Shown in pieces: positions 11,053-21,797 of a stretch of 26,428 nt of DNA. Numbering within the stretch: position 1 is the first letter of the stretch; each line of letters starts with the position of its first letter. The DNA lies in assembly GCA_014925825.1 (NCBI GenBank), contig JACGCK010000417.1, positions 1 to 26,428 of the forward strand, given 5' to 3'. The notes under the pieces were generated by a model. The model did not search any database. It was not told the origin of the DNA and worked only from the letters and a program-made list of their open reading frames with translations. Position numbers and translations under genes: made by a program. The stretch comes from Pholiota molesta (taxonomy: Eukaryota > Basidiomycota > Agaricomycetes > Agaricales > Strophariaceae).

Positions 11053-11705
11053 ATGTCTTTTACTAATCTCTACTATAAACGTGTGAGTGATGCTCAATCT
11101 ATGCCACAATTCATAATATACGAACTGAAGCATCAAGGTAGACGGCAGGGACTGCCAAACCATGTTATGCATGCCAAAAGCCCACGACGACTGTCCTCGC
11201 AACGTTAAACACGATCGATTTCCTCTACACTTGTCCTGGCCATCTCTCTGATTCAGGCTTCGCCACCATCGTAGCTGACGATTCAAAGCCGTCAGTATCA
11301 GCAGAAGAGATAGCGAGAGTCAAGGCAGAATGGGAAGAAAGGCAAAAGAAGAAGCTCGAAAAGGAGAAGGAAAAAGAAAAGGAAAAAGAGAAGGGTTCAG
11401 AAAAGGATAAAAGTAAGGACGGAGATAAGCCCGGTAGTAAAGGTACAGGCTATTTGGAAGGCCTCAAATCGCCTGAATCGTCGAGTCCATCTCCATCCCC
11501 ATCGACGCCCAACTTGAAGCATGAGCGATACACATTGCATCGAGACTACTTTACTAGTTGAGTGGCTTTCACTCGTACATGGCCATGTGTAATATGTTGA
11601 CCTCGTTATTTAGTGCGCCAGGGTGAACATCGCAGACGGAGACAGGCTGCCCAGGCTAAGGAGTTAGCACCGCGCCTTCCAGGGGCCCCTAAGGGCAGTA
11701 TTTGA
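11053..11705 (+). CDS. VFA1: Vps4-associated protein 1 (Vfa1 family)
   Basis: Three exons: 11053-11082, 11142-11556, 11614-11705 (178 aa). The N-terminus MSFTNLYYKR is followed, after the first intron, by KPCYACQKPTTTVLAT and FLYTCPGHLSDSGFAT. Together these give the CxxC...CxxH zinc-ribbon-like core of the Vfa1 family. A Lys/Glu-rich coiled stretch follows (EEIARVKAEWEERQKKK then repeated KE), then a Ser/Pro linker, and a conserved basic C-terminus (LHRDYFTMRQGEHRRRRQ) split by the last intron. In yeast Vfa1 binds the MIT domain of the AAA-ATPase Vps4 at endosomes and stimulates it in ESCRT-III disassembly. The role here is transferred from the family. Confidence 0.87.
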
Positions 11706-12159
11706 CGCCATCCAATTTTCATACCTAGTGTTCAAAGTTCCCCAGATTAGAAAATGTATTTACAAAATCTCGAAATCCAATTGAATTGAATACATCGTTG
11801 AGCTTCCTTTTAGCTGTTGCATGCTCCGTGCGCACAGGCCTGGCACTACTGGGCACTTGCTGGGCACAGCTCGTTCGATGGGAGAATCGGAGTTTCAATC
11901 TGTGCCGTAAGCAATTTTTGGACAAGTCAGGAATGCGTCGTATACCAAAATTGCTCAGCTTGCTTTCCTTCATTCTTTCACCTCTCCAGGCAAAAGCCAT
12001 CGATCAGGGGGCATTCTCTATCTGTTGACACGGAGACCTTTGTAATTCTTGGCCTATAGATCACCGTTTGTGAGTAAATCCCGCATCTAGGTTTTCATCC
12101 ATGCCTTACCAATACAACTAGATTGTACTTCTGCGACATTTTTTCATAAAGACTTCGAA
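11706..12159. other. Intergenic spacer VFA1 to polyQ/RGG gene
   Basis: A 454-bp spacer between two genes on the same strand. It contains pyrimidine-rich tracts just before the next start. I see no gene or clear TATA box. Confidence 0.5.
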
Positions 12160-12444
12160 ATGAATAAGAATCCGTTTCTGCCTGCACCGAGTTTTACCCC
12201 CCAACAACCCCCGCTGCCTCCCGGGCCACCGCCTTCTCAACCAACGCAAGCGGACTATTCGGCGTGGTGGAATGGCGCAAATGCGCATCCGCCTCATGTT
12301 CAGCCGCCCACTGTCGGTCCTTATACACCACAATGGTCTGCACCTCAACCACTGCGGCCTCCTGCCGACCAGAGTGCGCTGTACGCCAACTATGGCTACG
12401 GCACTCAAAATAACCACTGGCAGAGGCAGCAGCAGCAGCAGCAA

Positions 12445-12478
<34 letters not shown>

Positions 12479-15400
12479 ACCACCCACCCCCACAACTAAT
12501 GCAGCAACAGCCCGCGCCCCCTACGCAGCCTGGCTATAATCCATATCAACCTGCTGCAGGATATCCACAGCCATATATCCCGCAACCTGGCCCTCCTCCA
12601 CAACCTATGGTTCAAGGCACGTATCCTCATCCCCCAACCCAACCGCAACAGATGTTTGTCCAATCCATGGTCCCTCAACAACCTCAGCATCCACCTCAGC
12701 AATCTCAACAACCCCAACAACCACGTCACCATCATACATCACCTCAACATCTACCCCCCGCAAAACGCCAGCGATTTGACGGTCCGAACAGCAATGCTCG
12801 TCATCATCAAAATCAGCAGCATCATCAACCACCTCCTCAGCCTCAATTTCAACCTCCTCCTGCACCACCTCAAAATTCGGCTAATTTCTCGGGACCTAGT
12901 CGGGGCGGACCACCTTCTGGACCAGGTGGAAGAGGTGGAGGTCCAAGTGGTCCCGGAGGCAGAGGCGGTAGTGCGGGAGCGCGTGGCGGCCGGGGAGGCT
13001 CTATGAGTGGTAATAGAGGTGGACTAGGCGCAGGAAGGGGCCGCGGAGGAAGTTTCGTTGGCGGAGGTGGGGGTTCTGGACGAGGCGGAGCAGGAGGGGG
13101 TCAGTCCAACGCGCCCTTAAGGGGACAACATTCACGCAATTTTGGCGCCGGCAATAAAGATTTCAACAACAGACGCGGTGGTGGCACAAGCGGTTCTTTC
13201 AACGCTGGAGGAAGTGGTGGGTATTCGCATCAAGGACCTGGATCCTTCCGTGGCCGCAATCAAGGACAATCAGGCCCGACGAGGGGAGGCAGAAGCGATA
13301 ATACCAACGGATCTTTTGTTTCACGGGAAGCTACACAGGCGTCAAGCTTTGGTGGTAAGAAGGATGAGAATCGCCGGACGCTCACAGACTTTAAAATTGT
13401 CGGTCTGGCTATATCTGATTTGAACTGGACTTGGGGTACAATTCCGTCTTCCGCTCCTGTGAAGGCGGAAGATCAGACCAGCAATATGGACGTGGTTGGA
13501 GTATCGAATCCACTGGTCAAAGAGGAAGACGGCGTCCCGATGGATTCATCATCATCTCTGGTGGTTGAAAAGGCAGTCGAGATAAAATCCGAGAAGGCTC
13601 ATCTTAGCGATGTGGACATGGCGGAGACAGCTCGGGCGTCGGAGACTGCTGCCGCCACTCACGTCTCTTCAGACTCGAGTGGAAGTCAGCCTCCTCCATC
13701 CCGAATTCGCATCTATTTTCATACGCCTGTCACTGCTGATGATTCCCGTCCCATTCCTCATAATTCCTCCTATGGAGATGTTCCAACCGATACGAGGAAG
13801 GGCAAGAGAAAAAAGTTGGAAGATGATGAGGGAGATATGGAAGAACGGCGGGTGCCACCGCCACCCCAGATGGGCAGTGCTGTGAATGACGATAGGTTGA
13901 GTGTCGCCGCTAGTGCAGCAGCTAGCGTGGCAGAGACGGCCAGTGAAGCCGATTGGTTAATGGCTGCTATCGTTGAAGGCGAGGAAGAGGCTGAGGCAGC
14001 AGGCGCGCTTCATGCCTTAGAGGATGAGGAGGAAGACCAGTCGCACATAAGTTCGGTTGCCAAAGAGCACCACGATGATGTCCCTTTGGATGGTGAAGAG
14101 GGTGTTGACCATGCTCAGATTGATGTGGAGACGGTGTATGGTGGTAAGCAAAACCACGCAGTTCGCGATGTTGCTTTTGGTGTGAAAGCTTCTCCTCATT
14201 TGTCGGGGAGAGGAGGCATATCGCCTCGTGCACACACCACTGACTTATTTCCTCTTTCTAAAGGCACTTCTCATCATGTTGATGAACTGAATATACCAGA
14301 GCATGGTGAACATATCACTGTGGACTCCTCTGGAGTGACTGGAAGTGACGTTACAGCTCATGCTGAAGCCATCAGTGCTGCTGCCGAATCTTCGGCTCTT
14401 GTTTCCTCTACGGACATTACTTCTGGGGACGCGGATGATATTTCCACTTTTAGTCCCAATGCTGCCGTGGGTGGTTCAGCGCAACATTGGGGCGGTATTG
14501 GGGCGGACGAGGCTACAATATCCGCTGCCCATGATCCTGCCGTTTCCATTCTTGCTCCTTCGTCTCAAAACTATGCTCGTACCTCTGAATCTGCGTCCGT
14601 ATTCGTCACTGCTTTCTATATGTTCATTCCTCACACAGATATATTTCACACAGTGCTGATTCTTCTGCTGACCACCTTCAATCAGCTGAAATTCAGGTTT
14701 ATTCAGAATGCGACCCCGAATCTGGCCCAAGGACGCTGAAAACCATTTCAGCAGAACCGACTCTACTCAACATCGAAAGTCAGGAAGCGACTGAAACTGA
14801 TTACAGCCAAATGACGCAGCTCATCGAACCATCGCAAACAGAGCATTTACCAGAACCACCCGCTTCACCTCTATCAAACACATTGCCATCGACAACCTCG
14901 ACTTCCCCTTATGAAGAAGCTGCCATTCCTACCGGACCCAAAGCTGATTTAAAGGCAGGCAAAACGCCATCAGCGAATCGACTTTCTATATCATATTCTC
15001 GAGGCAATCGTCGTCTTGTCATGGATGCAGAAGTAGTGGAAAGTTTGAGATTATTCCGCGAGGAAGGCAGGATTGAGATAGTGATGAAATTGACCAAGGA
15101 AAAAGACGATACTTTGAAAGGCATCTTGGTATGATCTTTTTTTAAATCGCGGGGAAAGCCCATTCTAAAATATACTTCCAGGTGGAAGCTTTATCCGATG
15201 TCACAAAGTCGTACCTACCCTTGTCCCCTCAATCTAACACCGCTGCCGAATCGGATCCTGCAACACCCCCCTTTTGGAAACTTACCCTTCCTACTACGCT
15301 CAATCTTGTGGTTTACCTTGATACTGCGAGGCCTCTCTCGGAACCAAAATGGGCTAAGACTGGGGATGTTCAAGATTGGCTGAAAAGCATGTTTGGTCGT

Positions 15401-15965
15401 ATGTTCTGGGTCGCAGGGGATGCTGCAGAAGGCTGGGAAAAGAAAATCCAGGTCGTGGATCCCGATCCAGTGAGTTCCTTTTGGCTATCTAACAGGACTT
15501 TATTGAACAAATCTTTTGGACTAGCCACCGACAATCTGGACTGTCCTTGATGGTTGGGCTATAAACTCTCCTGTGGGTGCTCTGAACGAGCGTCAGAGGT
15601 TCCTCAAGACACACATGACAGAAACTGAAAACATCTTGGAAATTCTCCTACGCCTTGTTCGAGGAGAAAGGGCAACAGCGTTCTCTCAATCGACTCCAGC
15701 TATCTCCGCTCCAAGTGTCTCTGGTCCACTTTTGGCTGCTTTGACTGGATCAGCTCATGGTGCTCAGCAAACACATGTCTCATTAGCCGTTTTGGCTATG
15801 TTCCGATTGACAACGGGGTACGCCCAGAAGGCTTCGGGAGACAAAGGTAAAGTGGAGGCCGAGGAGAAAATCGGGGAAATTATCCGCTATCTTCCCTCAC
15901 ATCTGATCTATAAAAGCCTTGACGGGATTTTCAAAGAATGGAGAGTTGATAAAAAAGGACGTTAG
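12160..15965 (+). CDS. Large polyQ/RGG-rich protein of unknown function
   Basis: I do not recognise this protein. Four exons, 12160-14594, 14654-15128, 15182-15469 and 15525-15965, give 1212 aa in one continuous frame. The N-terminal 245 residues are Pro/Gln-rich with 17 consecutive Gln (about residues 90-106). Residues about 247-380 are a dense RGG/GRGG region typical of RNA-binding, phase-separating proteins. A possible conserved patch (RRTLTDFKIVGLAISDLNW) begins near residue 404, a short IRIYFHTPV segment lies near 515 and a basic nuclear-localisation-like RKGKRKK near 546, followed by acidic and Ser-rich stretches. The last 330 residues look folded and carry conserved-looking segments (FWKLTLPTTLNLVVYLDT, KSMFGRMFWVAGDAAEGWE). 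The first intron (GTCCGT...CAG) is the least certain splice. A nuclear or RNP role is inferred from composition. Confidence 0.8.
12427..12477 (+). repeat. CAG/CAA trinucleotide tract (17 codons, polyQ)
   Basis: Seventeen consecutive Gln codons, mostly CAG interrupted by CAA, inside the polyQ/RGG gene. The CAA interruptions usually stabilise such tracts. The length is likely to vary among strains. Confidence 0.95.
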
Positions 15966-16118
15966 TTGGTAGGCAAATTTTCTTCGAGTATCTCATGTCC
16001 ACCTTGTAGACCATGTCGCACCGTACATATGGTATGTTTTCTTGACGCCCAAACATGGCTTTGACGCCCTTGCACGGTTTGTGACGGTATTTTGTATACA
16101 CAGTCAATATTTCAAATG

Positions 16119-16227
16119 CTCAACGCTCAGCGCTGCGAAGTCCAATAGCTGCAAATTGCGGAGTGATCGCTTAGATTACTCAGGTATGAGATCTTTGAAG
16201 CTGAGGCTTGAGCGCTGAGCGCTGAGC
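16119..16227. repeat. Inverted repeat upstream of eIF2B delta
   Basis: The left arm 16119-16135 (GCTCAACGCTCAGCGCT) pairs with the right arm 16211-16227 (AGCGCTGAGCGCTGAGC) with one mismatch across a 75-nt spacer. The right arm itself holds a doubled GCGCTGA. Confidence 0.6.
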
Positions 16228-16257
16228 TGCTGCAGTGAGCATTCAATAAGTAGGGCG

Positions 16258-16263
16258 CACGTG
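16258..16263. promoter_or_regulatory. CACGTG motif upstream of eIF2B delta
   Basis: A palindromic E-box core about 146 bp upstream of the eIF2B delta start codon. Function is inferred from the motif alone. Confidence 0.3.
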
Positions 16264-16408
16264 TTCACAAAGTATTGATCAATTGTCAAAATCTGATTCA
16301 GACACTGACTCTGACATTGATAAGTAACTTAACTTTAATCTTTTGGACTAACCATCGAAAGCCATCCTCATACTCCGGCCTCGATCGCAGTGCAGCTTCG
16401 CTACTACC

Positions 16409-18036
16409 ATGCCCGTTCCAACAATCGCAGACCCTCCGCCATCGGCTGGAACAAAACCACAAGGACAACCTTCACAAAAGGCAATGAAAAGAGCCGAAAC
16501 GAGAGAACGCCAAGAAAAGGAGAGGGCTGCTAAAGCAGCATTGAAACAGCAGCCGCAAGGCGGTAGTGGGGGAGCGACAACTGGCCAGCAGAAGGCACAG
16601 AAGGTACCAGCTACGCCTCAAAAGAAATCATTTGGAGCGGAAACAGCTGGCGCAAAACACACATCTGCCTCAAAAGATGCAGGGACATCTGGGGCCGTGG
16701 CAGAAGACCTGGCAGGGAAACAATTATCTCATGGCCTGCGGATTTTCTCTCATTTTGGCCAGCCAAAACATATTGGACATACGATAAAGGGCGATATCCA
16801 TCCTACGATCATCAGGCTAGGCCTACTTTTCTCCGAATTTAAGATCTGTGGTGCAAATGCAAGATGCATAGCTATGCTTACCGCTTTCAAACAAGTAATC
16901 TCCCTTTTCTGGTTCTGTTTAAAATCTCAAATGACCCTGCCTCTGCTTGACAGGTAATACAGGATTATACTACCCCTTCCCATAGCACCATATCTCGCCA
17001 TCTGATGACCCATCTCTCCCCCCAAATCACTCATCTCGTTTCCGCCAGACCTATGTCCGTCACGATGGGCAACGCAATCAGAGAATTAAAGTTGGAAATC
17101 AGCGGAATAGACATTGATATGATTGAACAAGACGTATGTTTATATGAGTTTCATCATGTATATCATACTAACCTTGAAGAATTTCATACATAGGCCAAGA
17201 AACTACTTTACGACTATATCAATACCTACATCCAGGATCGTATTACTACCGCCGACAAGGTTATCCAAGAACTCGCAGGGAAGAAAATCAAAGATGGTGA
17301 TGTTATTCTGACATACGCAAGGTTTGCTCTGTGTTTGCGACTGCTCAATAGTTCGGCGCTAATCCTATCCTAGGTCGTCCGTCGTCGAGAAGGTTCTCTT
17401 GTCAGCACAAAGTGAAGGCAAAAAGTTCTCTGTGATGGTGGTAGATTCCAAGCCTCTGCTGGAAGGTTGCTTAATTCACTTTTTCTTTCAATTCATCCGC
17501 TTATCCAAACGCTTCTCCAGGAAAAGAATTATTGAAATCTCTAACCAATGGCCCCAATCCGATACCTTGCACTTATGCCCTTCTACCTGCCCTTCCGTCT
17601 TTATTGCCGGAAGTAACCACTGTATTCCTCGGAGCACATGCGCTATTCTCGAACGGTGCCGTCTATTCTCGCGCAGGCACTGCTATGGTAGCTATGATGG
17701 CAAAAACAAACAGCGTACCAGTTGTCGTCTGTTGTGAGACATACAAATTCAGTGATGGTGTGATGGTTGATGGATTCAGCAAGAACGAGCTAGGTGACAA
17801 ACATTTTTGTCTGTATAGAGGAAATCTAACATATATTGTTTGCAGTACCGTTATCAATTATTCAAAAAAACTCGACAGATCAAGACCCTGCACCTTCTAC
17901 ACATCTGGAGACGCTGAATCCTTTATATGACTTAACACCGCCAACGTATATTACGGCAGTAGTCACAGAAGTCGGACTCATTCCGCCTAGCAGTATCAGT
18001 TCGATACCTTTGGCTCTCGGCAAGACTTCGTTGTGA
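16409..18036 (+). CDS. Translation initiation factor eIF2B subunit delta
   Basis: Regulatory subunit of the eIF2B guanine-nucleotide exchange factor that recycles eIF2-GDP (yeast GCD2). Six exons: 16409-16894, 16954-17133, 17194-17321, 17374-17465, 17521-17793, 17846-18036 (449 aa). The N-terminal 90 residues are basic and low-complexity (KRAETRERQEKERAAKAALK), as in other delta subunits. The Rossmann-like eIF2B alpha/beta/delta domain follows: FSHFGQPK, GANARCIAMLTAFKQVIQDY, VILTYARSSVVEKVL, FSVMVVDSKPLLEG, GAHALFSNGAVYSRAGTAMVA, VPVVVCCETYKFSD, and near the end NPLYDLTPPTYITAVVTEVG. All splices are in phase. It is shorter than yeast Gcd2 because the N-terminal extension is shorter. Convergent with MTP18, 112 bp apart. 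Confidence 0.95.
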
Positions 18037-18148
18037 ATTTCAGTACGTTGTCATAGATTTTCCTGTAAATTATGATACGCTACGACATATATGTATTTTA
18101 GCTCGATGTTCCTTTATATATTCTAGAGTGAACTGAAAAAAAGGTATA

Positions 18149-18956
18149 TTATTGTAATTTCTTTTCCGAGGCATCTACGTTGGCTTTTTTCTTCGCTTCG
18201 TTACGTTCTATAAGCTTTGCTCGTATCCAATCAAAGGCACGGTCTGTGACATGCTCTACCGGGTGATCAAAGAGATAGGGAAGGATGGGGACAATTGCCA
18301 GACCCGTTATTGTCGGGCCCCAAGCCTTGACTTTAGGATTCGTAGCACGGTGGAATGCTTTGCGTGATTGAGCTACTGCAGTATGAATAGTTAATGCAGG
18401 AAGCGCCCTGAAGAAATAATGATGAGATAAATTTCATAAAGACGTGAGAATGACAATATCCATACATCGAAGCTATTGATTGGAAAGTCGCGCGTTGAAC
18501 GGCCGAAATGGCAATTCTAGTGGGCTCTGAGAAGTTGGCTGCTTCAATGGGCGTGGGTCCACGATGATAGGACTTGTAGGAGTCATAGGCTACATCTCTG
18601 GATCGAAGTAGCGAAAATTGTTAGTAAAGTGAAGTTGTTGTGGTAACTAACGAACCCAGAGAGATATAGCCACGAGATACCATATGCAGCGGTCACAACC
18701 CATGGTGGGACTACAGGTCGAAATGCTTCGCCGACATCACTTGTCTGGAAGATTTGATGATGATATGAGAAAGATCCTACAAAAGTTTACGGGCACGTAC
18801 GTAGGCTACGTACCGCGACGCTGCGCGCACAGCTGTCCGGAGGCGGGCACCATAGGCCATATAACGCAGTTCAGATTCAGTTGTATCGACATCGCGGTTT
18901 GCAAGCTCGTGGACTTTTTCCTTAGCTGCCTGGATGGATATTTCGGTGGAGGCCAT
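18149..18956 (-). CDS. Mitochondrial fission process protein 1 (MTP18 family)
   Basis: Four exons on the minus strand: 18956-18801, 18744-18656, 18597-18466, 18407-18149 (211 aa). Family segments: RYMAYGARLRTAVRAASRYVAY, split into YTSDVGEAFRPVVPPW by the first intron, then AYGISWLYLSGDVAYDSYK, FSEPTRIAISAVQRATFQSIASM and GLAIVPILPYLFDHPVEHV. MTP18/MTFP1 is an inner-membrane protein with several hydrophobic segments that promotes mitochondrial division in animals; the fungal role is less studied. The C-terminus is charged (RNEAKKKANVDASEKK). The gene is head-to-head with the Fhl1-like gene, 155 bp apart. Confidence 0.92.
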
Positions 18957-19111
18957 AGCGAAGGTAAGTTGTGGGTCAAATGAACGCGGCGGCGCGGCAA
19001 AGTGGAATGCGAGGCCACGTGATCAGTGGAACTTCTCCTGAACTTGTTAGCGACATTGACCGTTAACCACAACGTCGCCAGCGTCGCTTTCGCCGCCCAC
19101 GGCCCACATTT
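18957..19111. promoter_or_regulatory. Shared divergent promoter MTP18 / FHL1-like, with CACGTG
   Basis: A 155-bp interval between divergent start codons. CACGTG lies at 19016-19021, near its centre, within a GC-rich stretch. No TATA box is evident. Co-regulation is inferred. Confidence 0.5.
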
Positions 19112-21471
19112 ATGGATACCCGGACAAGAACTGCATCTCCAGCAACAGCGCATGAAGATGCACATCATCCGACGCCGCCACCTGTCCAACAGGACAAGAT
19201 ATCTGCATACTACTCCCTTGTCTTTCCCCATTACACGTTCTACATTCAAACGCTGTCCATAACAATAGGCCGCCGATGTGCTCCAAATGCTGCCAACTCC
19301 TCTCATCCTGAGACCTCGCAAGTTGATGTCGATCTTGGAGCTCTAAAGAGTGTCTCGCGGCTTCACGCCAAGATTGAGTACGACCAGGAGGAGGACCGTT
19401 TCGTGCTTATCGTCATCGGACGCAACGGCGCTTGGGTAGACGGAGTTTGGTCTGGCGCTGGTACTCGCGCACCACTGGGCGAAAGGTGAGCCCATAGATA
19501 TCCTTCATTCGTTCTGCCCTGAGTAAGAATGTTGAATCAGATCCCAAATACAAATCGCTTCCCGGACCTTTCATTTCGTCCTTCCTCCGCCTCCGCCTCC
19601 GGAAGACACTCCGTCACCAAGCTCGCAGTCCTCAGTACATCGACAAAGGTCGCCTTCCGTAGACATCACTTCTATCTCACCCCCTTCCTCACAACCTTCG
19701 CATTCCCCACCCCCTTTGGAAGTCAAGCTTCCACCTCCTTCACCAGAACCTGAATTTGAGGCCCCAGTTTCACCTCCGCCTAAACCCAAACCTAAACTCA
19801 AACCTCAACCACAACTTCCGCCTCAGCCTGAATTACCCAATTCGAATTCAATCGGTAAATCGAATAAGACCAATTCGAAGAAGCGGAAAAAGAGCGATGT
19901 TGACCCGCCACCTATTATTGAGCGTCCGAAACCGGAGGATATGCCACCAAAGCCACCCTTCACATACGCTCAACTCATATATCGATCTATCAAAGAGATT
20001 GGTGGCAAGGCCACGCTTCAAGAAATCTGCTCCTGGATCATGAATACCCACGAATATTACCGCTACGCTGATGGTGCTTGGATGGTGATTGTCATCCACT
20101 TCTTCTTTGTGTTCTATGAATAACATATTTTTGCAGAGTTCTGTGCGACACAATCTTTCGTCTGGTCGGGCATTCTTGAAGATGGAACGGTGCGGCGGAG
20201 ATAGAGGAAAGGGTTACTTCTGGTCGGTCGACGAGAAGTTCTCTCAAACATTGGAAGAACAAGAATTCAAAGTGAAGCAAGCTGCTGCTGCTGCTGCTCA
20301 AGGATTCCCATCGGGTTCTTCAGATATGCAAGGGAAACCTCGTAAGAAGGAAAAGGGCGCATTGTTAGAGCCTCCATTGAAACGTAGTGTGAAAGGCGAT
20401 TTGAAGGGGGTGCCTCTACCACCTCCGCTGACATCATCTCCTTTACCCTTCAAAAATGCGCTTTCTCCAACACCAATTCCTCCTACCGTACCGCCACCGG
20501 CCGCCACAACTCCAGCTGCAGCATCTGATGTTCAATCTTCGAAACCCAATATCACTACGGGCACAACGTCCACCTCTACAGCTACGGGAGTGTTCGCATA
20601 TCCCTCTCTTACACCCAACTCACAACAACCAAGGGCAAATGTTCCTCAACAGAGTTCCACGTTGCTAGCGGGGTATTCACGGGCTGGCCCAAATCCATAT
20701 GCACCTTTGACTCAACCTAACTGGGGGATACAATCAGCTCATACTACTACCCCAGCACCAACTTCGACAGCCACTTCCATACCTCCATCGACGTCTCCTG
20801 CCGCTGTCATTTCGCCCTCTCCTCCAGCGGCGGCTGTTTCTGCCGTAGTCCCTGACGTAGTCATTCCGATCATCCTTGGTCCTATACCCCCGACGCACCC
20901 AGATTACTCTCCTAACCATCCAAATAACTCGGTGAAGGAAGGTTACATGATTTTGCATGAGCGAAAGCTTATACTCGATCCTGATGTTTTCGCGGAGCTT
21001 ACGAAGGAGATGCTTCAAGAACTAGAAAAAATGGGAGCTCGGGAAGCGTTGGGGGTCCTTACGAACCACATGATCAGAGCTCTGAAAGAGCGAAGAGCGA
21101 AAGGCAGAGGCAAGGATAAGAATCGACGGCCCAAAGGCGCAGGACGCGGAACCTCGAAGAAAGCCACAGCAGTAACTACCGCTCCATTTACGAATGTGCC
21201 CCTTGAGAGCAGAAAGACAGCTATCGGAGGTGCTGTTGGCCCCTCCAGCGAAGAGGCAACAACACCAATGAAAACCGAGCCTGCCAACCACACGGAGTTG
21301 ACGTCTCCAACGCCGTCGTCGATTCCTGCCGACCAAGCTTCCGGGAACAAAGCGCCTAGCGTGGACGCAGATCCGGGCTCTCCTATCATAGTAGTTGATG
21401 ACGACTCAGATGATGATGAGCCAGCGGCGAAGAGACGGAAAGTGGATAGTGGATTGGGCGTGGCTTCATGA
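19112..21471 (+). CDS. FHA/forkhead transcription factor, Fhl1-like
   Basis: Three exons, 19112-19485, 19541-20084 and 20137-21471 (750 aa). Residues about 29-145 form an FHA domain of the Fhl1 type: YYSLVFPHYTFYIQTLSITIGRR, DVDLGALKSVSRLHAKIEY, and a NGAWVDG loop, continuing into exon 2 (IQIASRTFHFVL). A long Pro-rich linker leads to the forkhead domain (about 263-341): KPPFTYAQLIYRSI, LQEICSWIMNTHEYYRY, and the recognition helix WMSSVRHNLSSGRAF split at the second intron, then GKGYFWSVDEKF. The rest is Pro/Ser/Thr-rich and ends with a basic region, an acidic patch and KRRKVD, a nuclear localisation signal. In yeast Fhl1 controls ribosomal protein genes with Ifh1. The order FHA then forkhead fits Fhl1 or Fkh1/2; the FHA sequence favours Fhl1. 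Confidence 0.92.
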
Positions 21472-21797
21472 TCACTCAGGGACCTTGGTTTGCTTCGATA
21501 CACATTTTCATCTTCGTTTTGTACATTTTTATCACATTACTAGTTTAGTGTACATTTAGTATTATGTCTTCTCGGTGGGACTAGAGGTAATCTTACCAGC
21601 ATTTGGTTCTCTGTGCAGGTGTTATAGCAAACAAAGCACATTGGTGATCGTGGAAACTTAAAGATTTTGGATTGGCGCCCGCCTCTCTTTGTAAACTACA
21701 TCCAACACGATATCACTCCTTATTCTGCTTCGTTTCTCAGAGGTCATGCAAATTTTCGCTCTTACATTACGAGGCCCTTATGTTGCTTGAAAACGCT
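21472..21797. other. Convergent intergenic region after FHL1-like gene
   Basis: A 326-bp stretch between the 3' ends of the Fhl1-like gene (+) and the hypothetical gene (-). It is AT-rich near 21500-21570. Nothing else is seen. Confidence 0.5.

Larger units (their letters stand above)
15966..16408. other. Intergenic spacer polyQ/RGG gene to eIF2B delta
   Basis: A 443-bp spacer containing a 17-bp imperfect inverted repeat (16119-16135 and 16211-16227) and a CACGTG at 16258-16263. No gene is seen. Confidence 0.55.

Noticed and set aside
12118..12495. Minus-strand open frame with a long polyleucine run that resembles a membrane protein
   Set aside because: It is the antisense of the CAG/CAA polyQ tract of the plus-strand gene. 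The leucines are simply complementary CTG/TTG codons, with no other support.
17794..17845. Possible alternative 5' splice site retaining GD after KNEL in eIF2B delta
   Set aside because: The family often reads NELxDP, but no GT fits after GGTGAC with a normal intron length. The 52-bp GTGACA...CAG intron is in phase and typical in size.
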